Source of the DNA: Acidobacteriota bacterium
GTDB taxonomy: Bacteria; Acidobacteriota; Terriglobia; Terriglobales; Acidobacteriaceae
DNA length: 64,000 nucleotides
Assembly (NCBI GenBank): GCA_021780315.1
Contig: JAJXYY010000041.1
Location: 62,001 to 126,000, forward strand
Direction: 5' to 3'
Shown here one piece after another: positions 16,328 to 25,623 of the stretch. A model generated the notes under the pieces. It saw nothing but the letters and a program-made list of their open reading frames with translations. It had not been told where the DNA came from and made no database searches. The position numbers and the translations under genes were made by a program. Position 1 is the stretch's first letter. Every line of letters begins with the position of its first letter.

Positions 16328-17206
16328 ATGCCCGCCAATCGTTTCAACGGCTTTACCGACTATGGCGTGGGGATCGGACTGAGGATACCTCACTATCAGC
16401 ACATCTTCGAGCAGAAGCCGGTCGTCGATTGGTTTGAGATCATCTCCGAAAACTACATGGTCGATGGCGGCAGACCGCTTTATATCCTCGACCAGATTCT
16501 CGATCAATATCGCGTGGTCCAGCATGGTGTTTCGATGTACTTTGGATCGGCGGAGCCACTCAACCGCGAACATTTGCGACGATTGAAAGAACTCGTTCGG
16601 CGGACCAATACCCCCTGGCTTACCGACCACCTGTGCTGGGGCAGTGTCGATGGTCGCTACACCCACGATCTGCTGCCAATGCCTTATACCTTTGAAGCCG
16701 CGCGAATCACCGCCGAAAAGGTTCGCCAGGTCCAGGACTTTGTCGAAGTCCCTGTCGCGGTCGAGAACGTGAGCAGCTATGCGGAATTTCATCTCTCTGA
16801 GATGACCGAGTGGGAGTTCCTGAACGAAGTCGTTGAGCAGGCCGACTGCGGCATCCTCCTCGACGTGAACAATATCTATGTCTCCTCGCGCAATCACGGT
16901 TTCAATCCGCTGGAGTATGTGAACAGTGTTCCAGCTGAGCGGGTCGCTCAGATCCACATCGCCGGGCACTCACAGTTTCAGAAGTACACCCTCGACACGC
17001 ACGATCATCCTGTCATCGAGCCCGTCTGGCAGTTGTACAAGCGGGCTATCGAACGGTGCGGTCCAACTGCGACCCTGCTGGAGTGGGATGACAAGATTCC
17101 ATCTTTTGAAGAGGTGCATCGAGAGGCGCTGAAGGCAAACCGGTTCCTCCAGAAAGAGGATGAAGAGTCTCTCGCCTGGCGTTGCTTCGCAGAGGCCATG
17201 CAATGA
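16328..17206 (+). CDS. bufB: DUF692 multinuclear iron oxidase (MNIO) acting on the bufferin precursor
   Basis: A 292-residue DUF692 protein. The ATG at 16328 is chosen because GGAG stands upstream and the paralogue at 39303 begins with the same MPANRFNGFT. TIM-barrel metal-ligand regions are visible: WFEIISENYM, VQHGVS, LTDHLCWG, VAVENVSSY, LLDVNNIYVSSRNH, IHIAGH, DTHDHP and LEWDD. MNIOs use iron to rework Cys residues of peptide substrates. The stop overlaps the next gene's ATG. Confidence 0.93.
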   Translation: MPANRFNGFTDYGVGIGLRIPHYQHIFEQKPVVDWFEIISENYMVDGGRPLYILDQILDQYRVVQHGVSMYFGSAEPLNREHLRRLKELVRRTNTPWLTDHLCWGSVDGRYTHDLLPMPYTFEAARITAEKVRQVQDFVEVPVAVENVSSYAEFHLSEMTEWEFLNEVVEQADCGILLDVNNIYVSSRNHGFNPLEYVNSVPAERVAQIHIAGHSQFQKYTLDTHDHPVIEPVWQLYKRAIERCGPTATLLEWDDKIPSFEEVHREALKANRFLQKEDEESLAWRCFAEAMQ

Positions 17207-18120
17207 GTGACGCACTACTCAATTTCCAGAGGCGCGTGGCCGCAGCGGTCATGGAACCGCTCACACGTAACGAGACAACGCGAAAAACTCGGCGAGATGG
17301 TGTCGACATGGAACGCGAGGCTTCCGACCTCATCAAGCCGAATGCTTCGCTCTCGTCGCTTCAACGGTTGGAGATCTACAACCGGCAATACTGGTTCCGG
17401 CTGTATTCGAGCTTTGAAGATGATTTCCCCGGACTGTTGACGGTTCTGGGGCACAAAAACTTTGAGCAAGTCATGAGGGCTTATCTTGATGCTCGCCCTT
17501 CTACGTCTTACACGCTTCGCGATCTCGGCAGCCGACTCTACTCGTTCCTAGTGGAACATCAGGAACTCACTGCTCCCAAGAACCTTCTTGCTCAGGATGT
17601 TGTGCGGCTGGAGTGGGCACATATTGAGGCCTACGACGCAGCTGCAATTCCGCCGCCCACATCAGAGTTTTTTGCGTCGATCACGGACACAACGGTATTG
17701 CGCCTTCAACCGTGCATCCGCCTTTTGAATCTCTCTTATCCAGTGGACGAACTCCTGATCGCCGTCAGGCAGGATGCGGGGAGCAATGACACCTCCAGCA
17801 ACAACGCTACGGCAACACGTAAAAAATCTGCCGTTCGGCGTGTATCTCGGCTTGCCCCGACTCCAATCTGGCTTGCTGTCCACCGCCAGGAGTTCACGGT
17901 GTACTACAAGCGTCTGCTGCCGGAAGAGTATCGGATGCTGACTGCGATCCAATCTGGGGCGGCGTTCGAACAAGTCTTGGCGACAGCCTTTAGTGACGGC
18001 ATGATGGACGAAACAGCCCAGGCGGCGTTGCTTCGGCAAGCCTTTCAACAATGGGCAGCTCTCGGTTGGCTCTGCGCGTCCGACATACCTTACACCTCAG
18101 ACAACAGCCAAAGGAGATAG
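17203..18120 (+). CDS. bufC: DUF2063 / BufC-HvfC-type partner of the MNIO
   Basis: A 305-residue protein starting at 17203, where ATGA overlaps the MNIO stop. The N-terminal DUF2063 domain (about residues 5-110) contains LERLEIYNRQYWFRL-like and DDFPGLLTVLG segments, the usual family signature. A C-terminal extension covers the rest. In characterised MNIO systems this protein binds the precursor and presents it to the enzyme. Confidence 0.9.
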   Translation: MSDALLNFQRRVAAAVMEPLTRNETTRKTRRDGVDMEREASDLIKPNASLSSLQRLEIYNRQYWFRLYSSFEDDFPGLLTVLGHKNFEQVMRAYLDARPSTSYTLRDLGSRLYSFLVEHQELTAPKNLLAQDVVRLEWAHIEAYDAAAIPPPTSEFFASITDTTVLRLQPCIRLLNLSYPVDELLIAVRQDAGSNDTSSNNATATRKKSAVRRVSRLAPTPIWLAVHRQEFTVYYKRLLPEEYRMLTAIQSGAAFEQVLATAFSDGMMDETAQAALLRQAFQQWAALGWLCASDIPYTSDNSQRR

Positions 18121-18123
18121 AAA

Positions 18124-18633
18124 GTGAATCTGAAGACGATGCCCCTTGCCGTAACGCGTTGCTACAAGTCTTTCGGGAAAGTAGCATCCTATGCGCAGTC
18201 CCCGTTCCTGCTGCTGGTTCGCCTTTACTGGGGGTGGCAGTTCGCACAGACAGGCTGGGGAAAGCTACACAATCTTCCGCAGATCACAACGTTCTTTACC
18301 TCTCTCAATCTGCCTTTTCCTGCCTTTACTGCCCACTTCGTCGCTGGTGTTGAATTCATCGGCGGGATTATGCTCATCTTGGGGGTCTTGTCACGATTCA
18401 CAGGGCTGGTGTTGTCCATCAATATGTTTGTCGCTTATTGGACGGCTGACCGGGATGCACTGAAGTCCATCATCAGCGACCCTGGAAAGTTCTATGTCGC
18501 TGATCCTTACACATTCCTGTTTGCGTCGCTCATGATTCTCATCTTCGGCGCGGGATTATTCTCGTTGGACCGGCTGCTTGAAGAGTGGCTGATTAGCAAG
18601 ATGGCACCACGGAGACTGCGTCAGCCATTATGA
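18124..18633 (+). CDS. DoxX-family membrane protein of the bufferin operon
   Basis: A 169-residue protein starting with GTG at 18124, four bases after the BufC stop. Four membrane segments and the DoxX signatures LVRLYWGWQFAQTGWGKL and PFPAFTAHFVAGVEFIGG are present. DoxX proteins often accompany bufferin and other MNIO operons, probably as redox or electron-supply membrane partners. The last bases overlap the MFS start (ATGA). Confidence 0.9.
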   Translation: MNLKTMPLAVTRCYKSFGKVASYAQSPFLLLVRLYWGWQFAQTGWGKLHNLPQITTFFTSLNLPFPAFTAHFVAGVEFIGGIMLILGVLSRFTGLVLSINMFVAYWTADRDALKSIISDPGKFYVADPYTFLFASLMILIFGAGLFSLDRLLEEWLISKMAPRRLRQPL

Positions 18634-19964
18634 CAGTTGTCAACACTCCTCCAATATCCGAATCCCACCCGCCGATATCTGGACCATCTTCAGGCGGTAG
18701 CGGGGCGGATGATCGGACCGCCGCTCACGCCAACCTCGCGTGGGTCATCTCGGCGCACGCCATCCTAAGGATTGCGAGCGGTACAAGCGGTATTCTGATC
18801 GGCCTCTACCTTGCCAGCCTCAACAACCAAGGTGCTCACCTGAGCGCGGGCCTGGTGGGAACACTCAGCGCAGTCTCCTTCGCCGCCGAGTTATTCGCCT
18901 CCATTCCGATGGGACTTGCATCCGACGCAATGCAGCCCAGGTTGCTGATGACTACAGGTGCCATCCTTGGTGCAATCGCAGTGTTCCTCTTCGCTGTGTC
19001 GGGATCAAAGTCCATCTTCTTCCTGAGCAGGCTACTTGAAGGCGTAGGTGCTGCTGCCATCGTCCCCGCGCTCCTCGCATACCTTACAGATGCGACAGAC
19101 GGCAGCCCGGCCCTGCGCGTGAAGGTGATGAGCTATTTCGAGTTGACACTGCTTGCTGGCCTTGCCTTGGGAGGCATCGTTGCGGCCCAACTCTTCCGTG
19201 CTCTGAATGCAGCTGCTTTTAGCGTCGTCTCTGTCCTCTACCTAGCCTGTGCTTTGATCTTGTTCAGCAGCATATCCAGTAGGACTGTCCGGCACTTCCC
19301 AAATCCGCTTGAGGATCTCAGGCAGGTTCTGCGGCTACCTTCGATACGCCACCTCGCCCCGGTCTGGCTTTGCGTCAACTCTGTCGTCGGGCTTTGGCTT
19401 GGCCCGACGCTTCCGTTCTTGTTGACGGGACGTACCACCGACCATCAATTTCTATCTGGAATCTATGCGTCCAGTCCCGGGAGCGTGGGCTGGTTGCTCC
19501 TGGGATATTCCATTGTCTTCAGCCTTGGCGTCACGGTGTGGAGTTTTGTTCTGCCCCACATTCGGCTTCAGAATGCGATGCGGATCACGCTCGGTGCAAT
19601 ACTCCCGGTCTGTGCTGGTTTCTACTTGCTGAACCATTCCGGCGATCAATCCGTGACCGTGCGGTGGAGCATCGGCACTGGGATCGCTTTGCTCATCATG
19701 GTGGAGAGCGGGTTTACACCAGCAGCTTTGGCTTGGCTGGCCGGAACGCTGCCGGAGCAATCGGGACGTGGCGCGGCGATGGGCATCTACTCTGTGCTTC
19801 TCAGCGTGGGAGCCATCATCGGCTCACTCTTGGCCGGAGTCCTCGGGGAGCGCTACTCCATCGACGGGCTGCTCTATGGAACTATTTTGGTCGCGGTCGT
19901 GGCCCTGATCTTCTTACATTGGGTTCCAAACCTAGATTCTAGAAAGCTGGAGTGTAGCGCATGA
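18630..19964 (+). CDS. MFS transporter in bufferin operon 1
   Basis: A 444-residue major facilitator with about 12 membrane segments after a 35-residue polar N-terminus. Typical MFS segments include LVGTLSAVSFAAELFASIPMGLASD (loop 2-3) and SRLLEGVGAAAIVPALLAYL. It overlaps both neighbours by four bases, so it is translated with DoxX and the oxidoreductase. The substrate is unknown; context suggests export of the metallophore, metal or a related compound. Copy 2 of the operon lacks this gene. Confidence 0.85.
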   Translation: MTVVNTPPISESHPPISGPSSGGSGADDRTAAHANLAWVISAHAILRIASGTSGILIGLYLASLNNQGAHLSAGLVGTLSAVSFAAELFASIPMGLASDAMQPRLLMTTGAILGAIAVFLFAVSGSKSIFFLSRLLEGVGAAAIVPALLAYLTDATDGSPALRVKVMSYFELTLLAGLALGGIVAAQLFRALNAAAFSVVSVLYLACALILFSSISSRTVRHFPNPLEDLRQVLRLPSIRHLAPVWLCVNSVVGLWLGPTLPFLLTGRTTDHQFLSGIYASSPGSVGWLLLGYSIVFSLGVTVWSFVLPHIRLQNAMRITLGAILPVCAGFYLLNHSGDQSVTVRWSIGTGIALLIMVESGFTPAALAWLAGTLPEQSGRGAAMGIYSVLLSVGAIIGSLLAGVLGERYSIDGLLYGTILVAVVALIFLHWVPNLDSRKLECSA

Positions 19965-21370
19965 CTACAGAAAAGTATGATCTCACCATAATCGGTGCGG
20001 GTTCGGTTGGTCTTATCGGGGCCGAATTTGCGGTGAAGCTGGGCGCACGTGTCGCTATGCTGGAAAGAGATCGCATCGGTGGTGACTGTACTTGGTCGGG
20101 ATGCGTTCCCAGCAAATCTCTGTTGAAGGTCGCCAAGGTGGCGCACGATCTCCGCACTGCATCGACGTTCGGCATAGCCTCCCAACCTCCTGTGGTCGAT
20201 ATGCAGCAGGTCCGTGAATATCTGCGTTCTACGATCGGACAGATTTACAAGGGGACGACGCCAGAAGCCCTGCGGGAGAAGGGCATGGACATTCTTCTAG
20301 GTCCAGTAAGCTTCGTCGATTCTCATACCCTGACCGTCGGCAGCCAACGCATATCGTCCAAGAAGATTCTGATTGCGACCGGCGCAGAGCCCGTAGTCCC
20401 TCCACTGCCAGGTCTCGATGAAGTGCCGTTCTCGACTTACCGGCAGATATTCGAGAATGATCGGCTTCCTCGATCGATGGTAGTCATCGGAGGCGGTCCT
20501 GTCGGGGTGGAAGTGGCTCAGGCATATCAACGCCTCGGCACCCAAGTCACAATCTTTGCAGAGCGGCTTCTCCCCAAAGAGGAGCCAGATGCCTCAGAGA
20601 TACTTCACTGCGTGCTTGAGCGTGAAGGCCTTCGTCTCATCCCGGAGCGCGTTCTCTCCGTGGCGAAATGCAATACAGGAATCATGGTGCATTCAGAACG
20701 ACAGCAAGTGGAATGTGACCTGCTGCTCGTGGCTGCCGGACGTAGACCGACTCTCGATGGGCTCAATTTGGAAGCCGCCGGCGTTAAGTACAGCGAGAAA
20801 GGCATTGTGGTCAATGATCATCTGCAAACGTCTGTAAGCACCATCTACGCCGCCGGAGACGTCCTTGGCGGTGAACAGTTCTCGCATCTCGCTGGATTCC
20901 AAGGTTTTCAGGCGGCGCGGAACGCACTGCTTCCTGGCAGCAACTCCGGATTTCCTGCGGTCATGCCGCGCATCACGTTTACCGATCCTGAGGTTGCGCA
21001 GGTCGGGCTGACAACGGATCAGGCGCTCAAAACCCACCCTGACGAGATAGCTGTTTCCACCTGGCCGATTGACAGAGTAGATCGTGCTGTCTGCGATAAC
21101 AATCGCGACGGAATGATCAAGCTCGTGGCGACGCGAGGGGGCACCATCCTCGGCGCGACGATTGTCGGCCACCGTGCAGGTGAGGCAATCATGGAGATTG
21201 TCATCGCCATGCAGCACAAACTCAAGATAAGCGACGTGGCAAGCATCATTCATCCCTACCCCACTTATAACTCCGGAATTCAACTGCTCGCAACGGAGAT
21301 GGCAGTCGAACATAGCATGACCGGCGTCTCCGGCACGCTCATCCGCACAGCCTCCAAACTGGTTCGCTAA
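19961..21370 (+). CDS. FAD-dependent pyridine nucleotide-disulfide oxidoreductase (MerA/Lpd-like)
   Basis: A 469-residue flavoprotein: FAD-binding TIIGAGSVGLIGAE, active-site disulfide GGDCTWSGCVPSK (Cys43, Cys48), NAD(P) motif VVIGGGPVGVEVAQ, FAD motif TIYAAGDVLG and a C-terminal dimerisation domain with HPYPTYN. It is related to mercuric reductases but lacks the C-terminal vicinal cysteines of MerA, so Hg(II) reduction is unlikely. It closes bufferin operon 1, overlapping the MFS gene. Confidence 0.88.
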   Translation: MTTEKYDLTIIGAGSVGLIGAEFAVKLGARVAMLERDRIGGDCTWSGCVPSKSLLKVAKVAHDLRTASTFGIASQPPVVDMQQVREYLRSTIGQIYKGTTPEALREKGMDILLGPVSFVDSHTLTVGSQRISSKKILIATGAEPVVPPLPGLDEVPFSTYRQIFENDRLPRSMVVIGGGPVGVEVAQAYQRLGTQVTIFAERLLPKEEPDASEILHCVLEREGLRLIPERVLSVAKCNTGIMVHSERQQVECDLLLVAAGRRPTLDGLNLEAAGVKYSEKGIVVNDHLQTSVSTIYAAGDVLGGEQFSHLAGFQGFQAARNALLPGSNSGFPAVMPRITFTDPEVAQVGLTTDQALKTHPDEIAVSTWPIDRVDRAVCDNNRDGMIKLVATRGGTILGATIVGHRAGEAIMEIVIAMQHKLKISDVASIIHPYPTYNSGIQLLATEMAVEHSMTGVSGTLIRTASKLVR

Positions 21371-21413
21371 GGGAATGATGTCTACATCTTTGATTGTTCC
21401 GCTAGCGGCCATG

Positions 21414-21530
21414 TTACTGGTGGGCTTCGGCTTCGGTTCGGGCCATGGGTTTAGGCAAACCCTGACGTTCGTTGTAGCGAATCGCCTGAGGGCTTACTCC
21501 CGTTTCTCTTGCTAATTGTCCTATGCTGCA
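21414..21530 (-). pseudogene. MerR-family N-terminal fragment
   Basis: About 37 residues (SIGQLARETGVSPQAIRYNERQGL...RTEA) match the MerR-type helix-turn-helix start, after which the frame stops. The usual Tyr-Tyr in IRYYE is changed and the dimerisation and ligand domains are gone. It lies just downstream of the intact merR gene on the same strand, so it is probably the residue of a second regulator. Confidence 0.55.
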
Positions 21531-21646
21531 TTGCTTCACAAACAAACGGCAAACCCGGCACTCAGGTATAGAGTCAAGGGCTCCGCCACTTCGGTGCCAA
21601 TCTAGAGGTTCCTTGACGTGCGTGTCGCGAAGTAACAGTTTACGGA

Positions 21647-22084
21647 TCACAGAGCCGCTGATGACGCTGCCTTCTTGCGGCTCCCCTTAGCTTCATCCGT
21701 AGCCAACGACTGGATGATCGGACACACGCCGCGCTCGTGCTTTGACTCACACTGCAGGACCATCCCCTGTAGAGCATCACGGATCGATTGCAGAGCAGCA
21801 ATCTTCTCCTCCACGAGATGCAGCTTTTTGAGCGCTAGTTCATGGGTCACATCGCATATCTGCGGACCATCCAGTTCGAGCAGGTCGGCGATATTGTCCA
21901 GATTGAATCCAAGGGTCTGGGCACGCTTGATGAAGCGAATGCGCTGGACGTCGGCATGGCTGTACTCCCGGTAGCCGGTCGCCGGCTTCTCCGGTTCGGC
22001 CAGCAAGCCCGAGCGTTGGTAGAACCTTACCGTCTCCACGCCCACCTCGGCGGCTTGTGCCAACCTCGCAATCGTTAGTTTCAT
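21647..22084 (-). CDS. merR: mercury-responsive regulator MerR
   Basis: A 145-residue MerR with N-terminal winged HTH (ARLAQAAEVGVETVRFYQRSGLL) and long dimer helix. Cysteines at 77, 112 and 121 have exactly the spacing (35 and 9) of the Hg(II)-binding triad Cys82/117/126 of Tn501 MerR. It is divergent from merTPA, and the MerR operator lies between the two. This is a true Hg(II) sensor rather than a general MerR protein. Confidence 0.95.
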   Translation of the reverse strand: MKLTIARLAQAAEVGVETVRFYQRSGLLAEPEKPATGYREYSHADVQRIRFIKRAQTLGFNLDNIADLLELDGPQICDVTHELALKKLHLVEEKIAALQSIRDALQGMVLQCESKHERGVCPIIQSLATDEAKGSRKKAASSAAL

Positions 22085-22091
22085 TTCACTC

Positions 22092-22123
22092 TTGACTCCG
22101 TACCTATGTACGGAGCATACAGT
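22092..22123 (+). promoter_or_regulatory. mer operator-promoter
   Basis: A -35 TTGACT (22092-22097) is followed by the dyad CTCCGTAC-CTAT-GTACGGAG (22096-22115), a perfect 8-4-8 repeat, and an extended spacer of 19-20 bases to a TACAGT-like -10. This is the classic MerR-untwisted promoter. The dyad is shared by the divergent merR gene. Confidence 0.92.
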
Positions 22124-22150
22124 GGGTAGAGACGAGGAGAAAAGGGAAAT

Positions 22151-22513
22151 ATGCCGATAGAAAATTCCAATTCAAAATCCAGTTCCACGGCTCTCGCAGT
22201 GGGCGGTCTGGCAGCAATCCTTGCCTCTACCTGCTGTCTGGGACCGCTGGCGCTGATTGCCATTGGGTTTAGTGGAGCCTGGATAGGTAACCTGTCGAGG
22301 CTGGAGCCATATCGCCCCATCTTTATCGGCGTCGCTCTGGTTGCGATGTTCTTCGGCTGGCGCGCAATCTATCGACCGGCCAAGGACTGCAATCCCGGCG
22401 ACGTCTGTGCTCTGCCGCAGACGAAGCGCATCTACAAGGTATTGTTCTGGATTGTCGTGATCCTTGTACTGATTGCCCTGTCCTTTCCTTACCTAGCACC
22501 TCTTTTCTACTAG
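22151..22513 (+). CDS. merT: mercuric ion transporter MerT
   Basis: A 120-residue inner-membrane protein with three membrane segments. The vicinal Cys28-Cys29 in STCCLGPLAL lies in the first helix and a second pair, Cys80 and Cys86 (KDCNPGDVCA), in the cytoplasmic loop, which are the MerT hallmarks for passing Hg(II) from MerP to MerA. It is the first gene of the mer operon. Confidence 0.93.
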   Translation: MPIENSNSKSSSTALAVGGLAAILASTCCLGPLALIAIGFSGAWIGNLSRLEPYRPIFIGVALVAMFFGWRAIYRPAKDCNPGDVCALPQTKRIYKVLFWIVVILVLIALSFPYLAPLFY

Positions 22514-22530
22514 GGAGGCCGTGATCAAGT

Positions 22531-22692
22531 ATGCGATGTGGTTGTTCGTCCCCACGTGCTCAAGCCCCTTCTTCTAGCTCGTCCGATGCGCGGATTTCTT
22601 GTGCCCTCGATGCTGTAGTTCACCAAGCGATTTCCAATATGGCATCCACACTGATGCCCCGAACACTACCAACATCCGTAACGAAGGAGTGA
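22531..22692 (+). CDS. possible small Cys-containing ORF between merT and merP
   Basis: A 53-codon frame (MRCGCSS start, one more Cys in the middle) fills the 181-base gap between merT and merP and stops two bases before the merP ATG. AGGGAGG lies 12 bases upstream, a rather long spacing. It matches no mer protein I know and has no membrane segment. It may be chance; the gap itself is larger than is usual in mer operons. Confidence 0.25.
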   Translation: MRCGCSSPRAQAPSSSSSDARISCALDAVVHQAISNMASTLMPRTLPTSVTKE

Positions 22693-22694
22693 CC

Positions 22695-24454
<1,760 letters not shown>

Positions 24455-24479
24455 AGACTGGACGAAGGCTGCTCACTGT

Positions 24480-24706
24480 TCATGCCGGAACCAGCTTTGA
24501 TTCCACCCTTGCTCGGACCTGATCACGGAGTGTGTCGTTCGTGTCTGAAACCCGCAGCGGCGTCAGATGCCTGCAATGATGCAGAATCGCAAGTCTCTCT
24601 GAGTCGTGCCTATCGGTCTTGATCCGTGCGCTGGACTTACGAGGAATCATCGACGGCGCAACAACAGTGCATTTTCGCCCAAGCTCAGTCAGGTGGCGAT
24701 CGATAA
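24480..24706 (-). pseudogene. IS110-family transposase fragment
   Basis: The minus-strand frame reads HLTELGRKCTVVAPSMIPRK, then IKTDRHDSERLA and TLRDQVRAR, the middle of the DEDD domain of IS110 transposases (family: [22 protein letters not shown]). The frame ends at 24480 and no further transposase or IS end is visible. A decayed insertion between merA and the XRE-cupin gene. Confidence 0.78.
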
Positions 24707-24941
24707 AATAAGGTCAACCGCCAACTTGTAACAGAATTCCTGGTCACTGTGCTTGGAGACACAAGACTTATATAAGCCTCAATTGCGCCGGATCGCTTGA
24801 TTTCATTGCACTTCCCCGTCGTTCAGAGGGGTAAGCCTCGATGCGGGCGTACATTGATATCTTAGTCACGCGAAGAGGCTGCCGCGGTGATGATGATCCT
24901 GACCAGTGCAAGCTTACTCATCGGTTCACAGGTATGAGGGT

Positions 24942-25523
24942 TCAGATTCCATACCTCACATTCGCCGCAGCGAGATCCGAAACAATCAGGATCTGTACCG
25001 TCTTGCTTGACCGGTTCGACCAAAGCATCGGCGTATCAGGTCGGATCGTGACGGCATCTCCCTTCGCCAGTACCTGATCCGTGCCATCCAGGGACAGGTT
25101 CACCTGTCCGTTGATTATGAAGACGAATTGTTCTCGCTTCATGGAGTGAGGCCGCTTCCCGCTCGCGCCTCCCGGCTGCAGCGTAATGAGCATGGGCTCC
25201 AATCTTGACGCTCGATCCGAGGCGAGGCTCTCGATTTCTGCCTTCGACCATCCACTCGCGAGGCGGGGACGATCTTTTACGCGGACAACAACGGAAAGCG
25301 CCTCGTCTGGATGTCGGAAGAGTTCGGAAAGCGTTACGTCAAGACAGGCGGCAATCCTTTCGAGCGAGCCGATGGATGGTGACGCCAGCCCGTTCTCAAC
25401 CTGGGAGATAAAGCTCGGTGAAAAGCCCGCCATTGTCGCCAGCGTGCGTACAGAAAGACCGATGCTCTCGCGGTGCCCGCGCAGCATGTCACCGAGGTGA
25501 TGATCGGGATTCGTTTCAGCCAT
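24942..25523 (-). CDS. XRE-family regulator with C-terminal cupin domain
   Basis: A 193-residue protein: N-terminal HTH_3 (about residues 10-65; LATMAGFSPSFISQVENGLASPSIGSLERIA) and a C-terminal cupin_2 domain (about 110-185; REQFVFIINGQVNLSL..LAKGDAVTIRPDTPM). Such proteins sense small ligands and often control a divergent transporter. The SulP gene is divergent, and a 13-5-13 inverted repeat (25573-25603) lies between the two. Confidence 0.9.
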   Translation of the reverse strand: MAETNPDHHLGDMLRGHRESIGLSVRTLATMAGFSPSFISQVENGLASPSIGSLERIAACLDVTLSELFRHPDEALSVVVRVKDRPRLASGWSKAEIESLASDRASRLEPMLITLQPGGASGKRPHSMKREQFVFIINGQVNLSLDGTDQVLAKGDAVTIRPDTPMLWSNRSSKTVQILIVSDLAAANVRYGI

Positions 25524-25572
25524 AGCCTGTTACCTACCTAAAGGCTACATCGAGGGGGCGATTATCCACAAT

Positions 25573-25603
25573 CGCGAGTGTTTAGTTATACTGAACACTC
25601 GCG
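25573..25603. promoter_or_regulatory. inverted repeat in the XRE-cupin/SulP divergent region
   Basis: CGCGAGTGTTTAG-TTATA-CTGAACACTCGCG: two 13-base arms with one mismatch and a TTATA centre. It lies in the divergent promoter region and overlaps a TATACT -10-like element, as expected for a repressor site of the cupin regulator. Confidence 0.65.
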
Positions 25604-25623
25604 CAGTTTGAATAAACGATTGT

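Noticed and set aside
19961-21370. Second mercuric reductase
   Set aside because: The active-site disulfide is present but the C-terminal vicinal cysteines needed to acquire Hg(II) are absent.
22286-22312. A further ECF promoter (GTAACCT) inside merT
   Set aside because: The tetramer at the right spacing is CATA, and it lies inside a coding region with no gene start after it.
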